Under the pieces are notes generated by a model. The model saw only the letters and a program-made list of their open reading frames with translations, did no database searches and had not been told where the DNA came from. The position numbers and the translations under genes are program-made. A stretch of 6,031 nucleotides of DNA, taken from contig JAJFHW010000274.1 in the NCBI GenBank assembly GCA_021775385.1, forward strand, positions 1-6,031. The letters are read 5' to 3'. Of this stretch, positions 1-6,027 are shown piece by piece (the first letter of the stretch is position 1; every line of letters starts with the position of its first letter). Origin of the DNA: Hyphomicrobiales bacterium (GTDB lineage: Bacteria; Pseudomonadota; Alphaproteobacteria; Rhizobiales; HXMU1428-3).

Positions 1-3000
1 GTGAGTGCTTATTATCCTTATTTTGCTGAAGGGCCATATGTACGTATTCACTATATTATTGGCCGGGATGAAGGCAAAACACCTAAGCGTGTGTCAAAAG
101 CTTTAGAAAAAGATATTCAAGAAATTTCGCGGCGCTGGGAAGACCGGATGCACGATGAAATTTCTAAGATTCATGATGTGTCTGAATCTGAGTTACTTAT
201 AGAACAATATGGGCATGCATTTCCGGTTGGCTATCAGGAAATTTATAAAACAGACCGTTTGATGAGCGATATCCATATCATTGAAGAGATGGATGAAAAC
301 CGCCCAACTGCAGTTTCGTTTTATCGCTCAGAGGGAACTGAAGCAGAATGTGTGGAAGTCACATTATATAATTTATCGACTTCAATTCCTCTCTCAAAAC
401 GAGTGCCTATTTTCGAAAACCTTGGCTTTTCGGTGATTGATGAGCGTAGTTATGTGATCACCCCTGATAAAGGTGAGGGGCAGCCGTCTGTTTGTCAGCA
501 TATGATGAAGCTGAAAGTGCGGAATGGTGAGACAATTGATCTGACTAAACTTGAGGAGAGATTAGTAAAAGGGTTTATGTCTGTTTGGCGCGGGGATGCG
601 GCAGATGATGGTTATAACCAAATGATTTCTTTGCTTGGTATTCATTGGCGTGAAGCGGCGTTATTGCGCGGGTTTGGTAGTTATCTACGTCAGATAAATG
701 TGCCGTATGATCAGGATTACCTGGTTCAAACTTTGGTTCACTATAAATCTGTAACCAAGGATTTGATTGAACTCTTTAAACTTCGCTTTGATCCGTCAAT
801 GCAAAAGGGTGCACCTGCTAAAATTAAAAAAATAAATAAAAAAATAGATCAGGTTTTAAGTGACATACCAAGTCTTGATGAAGATCAGATTTTACGTCAT
901 TTCAGAAATTTGATTATGGTGGCGCTGCGCACTAACTATTATCAACGTGATGAACATGGTATGGCTCCGGAGGAACTGGTCTTTAAATTTGATAGTCAGA
1001 CTATCGATGGTGTGCCAGAGCCAAAACCATTTCGTGAGATTTTTGTATATTCTCCGAAGGTTGAGGGTGTGCATTTGCGGTTTGGTAAAATTGCACGTGG
1101 TGGATTGCGTTGGTCAGACAGACATCAGGATTTCCGTACAGAAGTGCTTGGTTTGGTAAAAGCACAATTGGTGAAAAATACGGTGATTGTGCCAACAGGT
1201 TCTAAGGGTGGGTTTGTTCCTAAAGACATGCCATCTAACCCGAGCCGAGAAGAATTTATGGCTTGCGGTATTGCTGCTTATAAGCGGTTTATCAATGGAA
1301 TGCTTTCAATTACTGATAATATGGTTGGTAAGAAGGTTGTCGTTCCAGAAAATACTGTTCGTCATGATGATGATGACCCTTATTTGGTTGTGGCAGCTGA
1401 TAAGGGAACGGCAACGTTTTCTGATATTGCCAATGAGATTTCATGTTCGCGTGGATTTTGGCTTGGGGACGCTTTTGCCTCTGGTGGGTCTCAAGGTTAC
1501 GATCACAAAGTTATGGGCATTACAGCTCGTGGTGGTTGGGAAGCTGTGAAGCGTCATTTCAGAGAAATGAACATTAACATTCAGCGTCAGCCCTTTACAG
1601 CTATTGGTGTAGGCGACATGTCTGGTGATGTTTTCGGCAACGGAATGTTATTATCTAAGGCTACAAAACTCCTTGCAGCTTTCGATCATAGAGATATTTT
1701 CATTGATCCAAACCCAGATCCTAAATCATCATGGAAAGAACGTAAGCGGTTGTTTGATGCCGGGCGTTCAAGTTGGCAGGACTATAATGCAAAATTGATT
1801 TCTAAGGGTGGAGGTATTTTTTCTCGCTCAGCTAAATCGATTAAACTTAGTGCTGAAATTAAAGAGATGCTGGGTGTTTCTGATAATGAGATGACACCTA
1901 CCAAATTGATGAAAACTATTTTGAAGTCAAATGCCGACCTGCTCTGGTTTGGTGGTATCGGGACGTATGTTCGTGGTTCCACACAATCTGATAGTGCAGT
2001 AGGGGATCGTGGCAATGATGTGCTTCGTGTCTCTGCTCAAGAGCTGAATGTGAAAGTGATTGGTGAAGGTGCTAATCTTGGTATTACCCAAGAAGGGCGC
2101 ATGGAGTTTGCAGTTTTAGGTGGCCGGGTTAATACGGATGCTATCGATAATTCAGCTGGAGTTAACTCTTCTGATCTTGAAGTGAATATTAAGATTGCTC
2201 TTGGCTCTGCTGTTGCTTCGAACCGAATTTCAACAGATAAGCGTAACAAGATCTTATCATCTATGACTGAGCAAGTTGCGAAGCGGTGTTTGGTGAATAA
2301 CTATGAACAAACATTGACTTTAAGTTTGGCTGAGCGGCGCGGTATTACGGAAATTGGGTTCCAACAACGTTTGATGCGGGTTCTGGAAGAAAAGGGTTTG
2401 ATGAACCGAGAGATCGAGAATTTGCCTGAAGATGCTGTGCTAGCTGAGAGAAAAGAAGCAGGCGAAGCGTTGACACGACCGGAGCTTTCGACGCTTCTAG
2501 GGTTTGCGAAAATTGATCTCTTTAATGACTTGATTGAGAGTGATGTCGTTGATGATCCTTATTTTGCTGCATCCTTAAAAAATTATTTCCCCGATGGTAT
2601 GCAAAAAGATTTTGCTTCTGAAATACGGAACCATCCTTTGCGCCGGGAGATTGTTGCAACTCAATTGACGAATAATATTATCAATCGGGGTGGGTCAACT
2701 ATGGCTGTTCGATTGGAAGAAGAAACTGGTCATAGCCGCGGCGAACTTGCTGCTGCGTTTACTGTCGCGACTGCTGTTCTTGGTTTAAATGATATTTACT
2801 CATCTCTTGATGATCTTGATAATAAACTTGATGGGGCCTTGCAGTTGAAGATTTATTCTCGACTACAATTTATCTCACGTAGAAAAACGGCCTGGTTTAT
2901 TACAAATGGAGATTTCTCTAAAGGCTTGTCGAAAGAGATCAAGGCTTATCAAAACGGGCTCAGTGCCTATATGAAGAAAGTTCAACTTACACAGACTGAT

Positions 3001-3468
3001 GATCAAAAAGCTCAAATATCGGCTGATATGAAAGAGCTTATGGATGGTGGATTACCTGAAAAAGTTGCTCTTTCTCTTATGAACTTGATGGCGAAGAATG
3101 AGGGTTTGGATGTTGTGAAAGCAGCGCGCAATTCTGATCTGGATGTTGCCAAGCTCACGCAAGTTCATAATATCATTGATGACCAGTTACGGCTTGGAGC
3201 GCTTATTCGCGCTACAGACCATGTGCCGGTTTTAGATGTTTATGATCGCTGGGCGTTAAACGCTGTGGTGAGCCGTATTCAAGGCGCTCGTCGCAGTCTT
3301 ATGGTTGCTATTGGACATGAAGAGAAGGGTTTTGATGTTTGGATGGATCATAAAGGTTTAGCTGTTCAACGGGTCAAAGGTGCCATTGATGAAATTATAA
3401 ATGGTGGTGAGATTGGATTGTCGAAACTCATTGTGGCTGTTGGTCAGATTGATGAACTTTCACATTAG
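1..3468 (+). CDS. gdhB: NAD-specific glutamate dehydrogenase, large (about 180 kDa) class, 5'-truncated by the window edge
   Basis: Oxidatively deaminates glutamate to 2-oxoglutarate and ammonia with NAD+, in the cytoplasm. The 1155 visible residues match the C-terminal part of the large bacterial family, which is usually about 1,600 residues, so roughly 450 N-terminal residues (regulatory region) lie before the window. The GTG at base 1 is therefore most likely an internal valine codon, not a start. Conserved core in order: ARGGLRWSDR with DFRTEVLGLVKAQ (365-389), the substrate-lysine segment VPTGSKGGF (397-405), AADKGTATFSD (465-475), GFWLGDAFASGG (485-496), the nucleotide-binding stretch GVGDMSGDVFGNG (536-548), VIGEGANLG (686-694) and DNSAGVNSSDLEVN (716-729). 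The frame is open to TAG at 3466-3468 with no internal break. A strong terminator follows about 90 bases later, so the gene probably ends its transcript. Family assignment is very secure; the gene symbol is not standard across alphaproteobacteria. Confidence 0.95.
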   Translation: MSAYYPYFAEGPYVRIHYIIGRDEGKTPKRVSKALEKDIQEISRRWEDRMHDEISKIHDVSESELLIEQYGHAFPVGYQEIYKTDRLMSDIHIIEEMDENRPTAVSFYRSEGTEAECVEVTLYNLSTSIPLSKRVPIFENLGFSVIDERSYVITPDKGEGQPSVCQHMMKLKVRNGETIDLTKLEERLVKGFMSVWRGDAADDGYNQMISLLGIHWREAALLRGFGSYLRQINVPYDQDYLVQTLVHYKSVTKDLIELFKLRFDPSMQKGAPAKIKKINKKIDQVLSDIPSLDEDQILRHFRNLIMVALRTNYYQRDEHGMAPEELVFKFDSQTIDGVPEPKPFREIFVYSPKVEGVHLRFGKIARGGLRWSDRHQDFRTEVLGLVKAQLVKNTVIVPTGSKGGFVPKDMPSNPSREEFMACGIAAYKRFINGMLSITDNMVGKKVVVPENTVRHDDDDPYLVVAADKGTATFSDIANEISCSRGFWLGDAFASGGSQGYDHKVMGITARGGWEAVKRHFREMNINIQRQPFTAIGVGDMSGDVFGNGMLLSKATKLLAAFDHRDIFIDPNPDPKSSWKERKRLFDAGRSSWQDYNAKLISKGGGIFSRSAKSIKLSAEIKEMLGVSDNEMTPTKLMKTILKSNADLLWFGGIGTYVRGSTQSDSAVGDRGNDVLRVSAQELNVKVIGEGANLGITQEGRMEFAVLGGRVNTDAIDNSAGVNSSDLEVNIKIALGSAVASNRISTDKRNKILSSMTEQVAKRCLVNNYEQTLTLSLAERRGITEIGFQQRLMRVLEEKGLMNREIENLPEDAVLAERKEAGEALTRPELSTLLGFAKIDLFNDLIESDVVDDPYFAASLKNYFPDGMQKDFASEIRNHPLRREIVATQLTNNIINRGGSTMAVRLEEETGHSRGELAAAFTVATAVLGLNDIYSSLDDLDNKLDGALQLKIYSRLQFISRRKTAWFITNGDFSKGLSKEIKAYQNGLSAYMKKVQLTQTDDQKAQISADMKELMDGGLPEKVALSLMNLMAKNEGLDVVKAARNSDLDVAKLTQVHNIIDDQLRLGALIRATDHVPVLDVYDRWALNAVVSRIQGARRSLMVAIGHEEKGFDVWMDHKGLAVQRVKGAIDEIINGGEIGLSKLIVAVGQIDELSH

Positions 3469-3524
3469 AGATTACCGTCTTTAAATAAGTTTAAAAAAAA
3501 CTTTATAAGATATCTGTAAATAGA

Positions 3525-3554
3525 TTTTCGAGGGAAGATTTTTTCGAGGGAAGA
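3525..3554. repeat. 14-bp perfect direct repeat between gdh and its terminator
   Basis: TTTTCGAGGGAAGA occurs at 3525-3538 and again at 3541-3554, a 16-base period with two T bases between copies. The second copy ends a few bases before the terminator stem. It may be a local slippage duplication; no function is evident. Confidence 0.8.
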
Positions 3555-3558
3555 CTGG

Positions 3559-3601
3559 CCCGCTCCAACCCGTATCAAGGGAACTGGGGCGGGTTTTTTT
3601 T
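3559..3601 (+). terminator. Intrinsic (Rho-independent) terminator after gdh
   Basis: CCCGCTCCA (3559-3567) pairs with TGGGGCGGG (3585-3593), giving a 9-bp GC-rich stem with one T-G wobble. CCC (3569-3571) and GGG (3579-3581) can extend the helix inside the loop. Eight T bases (3594-3601) follow the stem directly. The T-run lies only on the + side, so it serves transcripts coming from gdh. It separates gdh from the downstream stress gene, which then needs its own promoter. Confidence 0.88.
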
Positions 3602-3688
3602 ATAGTTTTGACCGTAATTATAAAATTTGCATGGATATAAGTAGGAAATAAAAAAAAAGTCTTGGTGATTTGCAAATGATTTGGCACC

Positions 3689-4207
3689 ATGGGCCGCATG
3701 TCAGATGCTTGCAGAAATGTTTTTGAATCTGGGCACGTTCGGAAATTTCTTGTGGTTGTTGAAGAAGACGCACCAGAAGTTGAAGCTGCCCTTGCTTTTG
3801 CCGCCAATCGTGTGAGACGCACGGGGGGGATGATCTCTATGCTTTATGTAATTGAGCCTGGGGATTATCAACATTGGCTTGGTGTTAAAGAAATTCAACG
3901 TGAAGAGGCTTTGCAAAAAGCAAAAGCTGTATTTCGTTTGTTTCGCCGTAAATTAAAGGGTGCTTCTTTTGAAGACCTTGAGGTCGAAGAAATCATTCGT
4001 GAAGGTAAAATAGCAGACGAGATTTCTAAATTAATTGAAATTGATGAAGACATTGCCATTATTGTGCTTGGTGCTTCTGTTGAGCAATCAGGACCTGGAC
4101 CTCTTATTACGAACCTATTTACAGGTAACAAGGCAGGCACTTTTCCTATTCCCATCTCCATCATTCCCGGGCATTTAACCTGGGATGACATCACAGCGCT
4201 GGCTTAA
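3689..4207 (+). CDS. Universal stress protein (UspA/COG0589 family), alphaproteobacterial type
   Basis: Single-domain cytoplasmic Usp-fold protein of 172 residues; its molecular role is not defined by sequence. The fold is recognised from the first strand RKFLVVVEEDAPE with the following helix (18-40), strand MISMLYVIEP (48-57), the family-typical QHWLGVKEIQREEA (61-74), REGKIADEI (104-112), strand IAIIVLGAS (122-130) and C-terminal GPGPL...AGTFPIPISIIPGHL (135-163). The canonical ATP motif G-2x-G-9x-G(S/T) is not intact after GAS, although GPGPL is kept, so nucleotide binding is uncertain. An in-frame stop at 3677 limits the start to ATG 3689 or ATG 3698. The second gives MSDA and resembles relatives I recall; neither has a clear Shine-Dalgarno. 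The gene stands alone between the gdh terminator and a 410-base gap. A position just before nfu and tsaB is, from memory, common in Rhizobiales. Confidence 0.88.
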   Translation: MGRMSDACRNVFESGHVRKFLVVVEEDAPEVEAALAFAANRVRRTGGMISMLYVIEPGDYQHWLGVKEIQREEALQKAKAVFRLFRRKLKGASFEDLEVEEIIREGKIADEISKLIEIDEDIAIIVLGASVEQSGPGPLITNLFTGNKAGTFPIPISIIPGHLTWDDITALA

Positions 4208-4236
4208 TTTAGAGATGATAAATATAAATTATTGAC

Positions 4237-4278
4237 TAGAGCATGTTGCTTTTATATGAATCTAGGAAGCATGCTCTA
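4237..4278. repeat. Palindromic intergenic repeat with AGAGCATG arms (Rhizobiales-like)
   Basis: TAGAGCATG (4237-4245) and CATGCTCTA (4270-4278) form a perfect 9-bp inverted repeat around a 24-base loop. A further GCTT/AAGC pairing (4248-4251 with 4267-4270) would compete with it. The right arm is followed by ATCTTTTGTTT. Intergenic palindromes with AGAGCATG...CATGCTCT arms and a following CTAA(T/C)TTTTTGTTT-like tail are, as I recall, widespread in Rhizobiales; membership in that family is inferred. It might weakly terminate the usp transcript, but the only T-run is four T bases three bases past the stem. Confidence 0.65.
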
Positions 4279-4336
4279 ATCTTTTGTTTAAGCTTGTCAT
4301 TTTAGTGGCACTTCAGTTTGCTCTTCTCTGTGCTTC

Positions 4337-4427
4337 AGGTGCCCACAAAGCATCCGCACTAGCAACCGTGTCTTTCGCATAACCGATATTCGCATTATGT
4401 GACCTTTAGATGCCCACGATGCATCCG
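4337..4427. repeat. Pair of diverged 20-bp direct repeats, 71 bases apart
   Basis: The copies are AGGTGCCCACAAAGCATCCG (4337-4356) and AGATGCCCACGATGCATCCG (4408-4427), identical at 17 of 20 positions. The shared blocks are TGCCCAC and GCATCCG. They bracket the tandem repeat at 4364-4395. Together these may be one composite repeat element or the remnant of one; nothing in the sequence assigns a function. Confidence 0.7.
4364..4395. repeat. Short imperfect tandem repeat AACCG(n)TTCGCAT
   Basis: AACCGTGTCTTTCGCAT (4364-4380) is followed immediately by AACCGATATTCGCAT (4381-4395). The ends AACCG and TTCGCAT are conserved and the spacers differ (5 and 3 bases). It lies exactly between the two 20-bp direct repeats. 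Confidence 0.6.
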
Positions 4428-4524
4428 TTTTTGTGAGGGCACGCTTTAAGAGTTTTATTCTCTGGTCAATTGTTGGGTTTTGAGCTATAACATCCTAGTT
4501 TAGAAAGATTCTTAATTGTAGTTG

Positions 4525-4533
4525 TGCTATACT
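4525..4533 (+). promoter_or_regulatory. Putative extended -10 promoter for the nfu-tsaB operon
   Basis: TGCTATACT fits the extended -10 pattern TGnTATAAT with one mismatch in the hexamer (TATACT, 4528-4533). No good -35 hexamer lies 16-18 bases upstream, which is tolerated at extended -10 promoters. It would start transcription near 4540 and give a leader of about 75-80 bases before the nfu ATG. The call rests on motif match and position only. Confidence 0.4.
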
Positions 4534-4551
4534 CTAGCAAATATTTTATTC

Positions 4552-4593
4552 TGGCCTCAAATCTTAGAACACAGACTTTTGGCCTCAGATTTT
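4552..4593. repeat. Duplicated TGGCCTCA(A/G)AT element in the presumed nfu leader
   Basis: TGGCCTCAAATCTT (4552-4565) recurs as TGGCCTCAGATTTT (4580-4593), 12 of 14 identical with a 28-base period. A weaker third similarity, TTGGCTTTAGA, follows at 4593-4603. The copies lie between the putative promoter and the ribosome binding site, where they could be an operator pair or simply a local duplication. Confidence 0.6.
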
Positions 4594-4605
4594 TGGCTTT
4601 AGACA

Positions 4606-4611
4606 GAGAGA
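4606..4611 (+). promoter_or_regulatory. Ribosome binding site deciding the nfu start
   Basis: The purine stretch GAGAGA (4606-4611) sits 6 bases before ATG 4618. It favours that ATG over the in-frame GTG at 4612, which overlaps no usable spacing to the same site. Confidence 0.6.
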
Positions 4612-4617
4612 GTGGTT

Positions 4618-5190
4618 ATGTTTATTCAAACGGAAGCAACACCTAATCCGCAAACATTGAAATTTATTCCGGGTAAACCTGTGATTGATCAAGGAAATAT
4701 GGAATTTCTTTCGTCTGATGCGGCTGTAAATTCACCATTGGCGCTTCGTTTGTTTGCTATTGATGGTGTTGAAGCTGTTTTTCTTGGGACTGACTTTATA
4801 TCTGTGACTAAGGGTACTATGGAATGGCAAAGTTTAAAGCCTGCTGTTTTGGGTGCTATTATGGAGCATTATATGTCTGGTGACCCTGTCATTTCAGAGG
4901 GTGATACCGATAATTCTCAGGCTGAGGAAGAATTTTTTGACCCTGCGGATCAAGAAACAGTTAATACGATAAAAGAACTTCTAGAAACACGTGTTCGCCC
5001 GGCTGTTGCGCAAGACGGTGGTGACATCGTGTTTAAAGGGTTTCGTGATGGAATTGTATACCTCACTATGCGCGGTGCTTGTGCTGGTTGTCCTAGTTCA
5101 ACTGTGACTTTGCAGCATGGTATTGAGAATTTAATGCGTCACTTCTTACCTGAAGTTCAAGCTGTTCGACCAGCAGAAGACGCTTATTAG
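4618..5190 (+). CDS. Nfu-type Fe-S cluster scaffold/carrier protein (Nfu N-terminal plus NifU C-terminal domains)
   Basis: Cytoplasmic carrier that holds an Fe-S cluster and passes it to client apoproteins. The 190-residue product has the two-domain layout of the NFU1-like family: an Nfu_N domain (about 1-87) beginning with the hallmark MFIQTEATPNPQTLKFIPG, an acidic linker (about 95-112), and a NifU-like domain (about 113-180) containing VRPAVAQDGGDIVF (126-139) and the cluster-binding CAGC, Cys155 and Cys158, in MRGACAGCPSSTVTL. An in-frame GTG at 4612 would add two residues, but the conserved family N-terminus and the spacing of GAGAGA support ATG 4618. tsaB starts 36 bases downstream with no terminator between, so the two are probably cotranscribed. 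This is a general Fe-S maturation protein, not the nitrogenase-specific NifU, which has an extra N-terminal IscU-like scaffold domain. Confidence 0.95.
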   Translation: MFIQTEATPNPQTLKFIPGKPVIDQGNMEFLSSDAAVNSPLALRLFAIDGVEAVFLGTDFISVTKGTMEWQSLKPAVLGAIMEHYMSGDPVISEGDTDNSQAEEEFFDPADQETVNTIKELLETRVRPAVAQDGGDIVFKGFRDGIVYLTMRGACAGCPSSTVTLQHGIENLMRHFLPEVQAVRPAEDAY

Positions 5191-5226
5191 GCTTAACTCT
5201 AAATTTTTCTATAGAATTTCAACCTT

Positions 5227-6027
5227 ATGATTTGTGAATTAGCTATTGATACAGCGGGGGCTGGGTGTTCGGCAGCGCTGGCTATTGGTGCGCGCTTTGA
5301 GCAAAAAATTTATGCTCGGTTTGATGATATTCGACGTGGCCATGCTGAGCATATAATTACGCAAATTGATGACTTAATGACTGAGGCAGGCATTGGTTAT
5401 CAATCTCTTAACAGAATCAGTTGTACAATGGGGCCAGGGTCCTTTACAGGAGTGCGAGTGGGCATTGCCTTTGCTAAGGGCTTGGCTCTTGCTTGCGATG
5501 TTTCCTTGTATGGGGCGGTTTGTTCTGTTGTTGCAGGACAAAAATTTATAAGGGTTGGGCATGAGGATAAGTTTGGAGTGTCAAACTTAAACACTGATTT
5601 ATCTCAGTCTGTAAATATTTGCCATGTTGTTGAAGCTGGACGAGATGAATTTTATGTTCATGTTTTTAAACATCCTCAACCAGAACGGCATGAAGCAAAT
5701 GCGTTGATGGAAGCCAGACCTTTAAGTGAAGTTACGGGACCTGTTTTACTTTCATATCTTGATGTACCGAGTTTTGTTCAAAACCATGAAGTTGGTCTTA
5801 GCTTTGGGCCTGGTGGAGAAAAATTTTGCGAGTTAAATCAGTCTTGTAAGAGTGAAATATCTTTGCCGCGGAGTGATGTTAGCTCAGTTTCTTTAGATAT
5901 TAGAGCTGAAGATTTGTTTCAGCTTGATGAGAAATATTTTAAAATTAATGATGAGGTGTGCCCTTTATATTTACGTGCACCGGATGCGAAACCTCAGTTG
6001 GGAAAAACATTGGTACGGAGGCTCTGA
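5227..6027 (+). CDS. tsaB: tRNA N6-threonylcarbamoyladenosine (t6A37) biosynthesis protein TsaB
   Basis: Partner of TsaD and TsaE in the complex that moves threonylcarbamoyl from its AMP adduct onto A37 of ANN-decoding tRNAs; TsaB is the non-catalytic ASKHA-fold dimerisation partner of TsaD. Hallmarks: N-terminal ELAIDTAGAGCSAAL (4-18), RRGHAEHI (36-43), the signature TMGPGSFTGVRVGIAFAKGLAL (67-88), VVEAGRDEFYVHVF (134-147) and the C-terminal YLRAPDAKPQ (248-257). At 266 residues it is longer than the usual roughly 220-235; a likely extra stretch is about 106-130, before VVEAGRD. The ATG gives the family-typical N-terminus but has no good Shine-Dalgarno. The gene lies 36 bases after nfu, and its TGA overlaps the ATG of the next gene as TGATG, which points to translational coupling. 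Confidence 0.94.
   Translation: MICELAIDTAGAGCSAALAIGARFEQKIYARFDDIRRGHAEHIITQIDDLMTEAGIGYQSLNRISCTMGPGSFTGVRVGIAFAKGLALACDVSLYGAVCSVVAGQKFIRVGHEDKFGVSNLNTDLSQSVNICHVVEAGRDEFYVHVFKHPQPERHEANALMEARPLSEVTGPVLLSYLDVPSFVQNHEVGLSFGPGGEKFCELNQSCKSEISLPRSDVSSVSLDIRAEDLFQLDEKYFKINDEVCPLYLRAPDAKPQLGKTLVRRL
6016..6021 (+). promoter_or_regulatory. Shine-Dalgarno for the gene starting at 6027
   Basis: CGGAGG lies inside the end of tsaB, 5 bases before ATG 6027. It is the best-matching ribosome binding site in the window and supports a real gene start there. Confidence 0.6.

Larger units (their letters stand above)
4208..4617. other. 410-base non-coding gap between usp and nfu, rich in short repeats
   Basis: No convincing gene is present on either strand. 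From left to right it holds a palindromic repeat (4237-4278), two diverged 20-bp direct repeats (4337-4356 and 4408-4427) flanking a short tandem repeat (4364-4395), a putative extended -10 promoter (4525-4533), a duplicated GGCCTCA element (4552-4593) and the nfu ribosome binding site. No classic terminator follows usp; the palindrome is the only hairpin and its T-run is weak and displaced. Confidence 0.8.

Noticed and set aside
1..3. GTG at base 1 as a translation start for the glutamate dehydrogenase
   Set aside because: It sits exactly on the window edge, the family has about 450 more N-terminal residues, and the first visible residues align with an internal part of the family.
3485..3506. 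AT-only hairpin just after the gdh stop (AAGTTT / AAACTT around an A-run)
   Set aside because: Very weak stem in AT-rich sequence with no T-run; the strong terminator downstream explains the end of the transcript.
3608..3641. TTGACC (3608-3613) with TATAAG (3636-3641) as a usp promoter
   Set aside because: The spacer is 22 bases, too long for a normal sigma-70 type promoter, and no better -10 lies 16-18 bases away. A promoter must exist in this gap but cannot be placed.
3481..3822. 113-codon open frame on the minus strand across the gdh-usp gap
   Set aside because: It runs through the terminator and the start of usp, has no recognisable domain and its composition looks like read-through of antisense.
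4297..4395. 32-codon minus-strand frame (starts MRISVMRKTR) inside the repeat region, with an AAAGG upstream
   Set aside because: It is short, overlaps the repeat units, and its apparent ribosome site lies within the repeats. Without conservation data it is best seen as a by-product of the repeat sequence.
4411..4441. TGCCC/GGGCA hairpin as a terminator
   Set aside because: Only five paired bases with a long loop and no following T-run.
4612..4617. GTG at 4612 as the nfu start
   Set aside because: The family N-terminus MFIQTEATPNP starts at ATG 4618, and the GAGAGA site is spaced for that ATG.
5207..5216. TTCTATAGAA perfect 10-bp palindrome between nfu and tsaB
   Set aside because: Short and AT-rich, expected by chance at this composition, too small to be a terminator and not matching a known operator.
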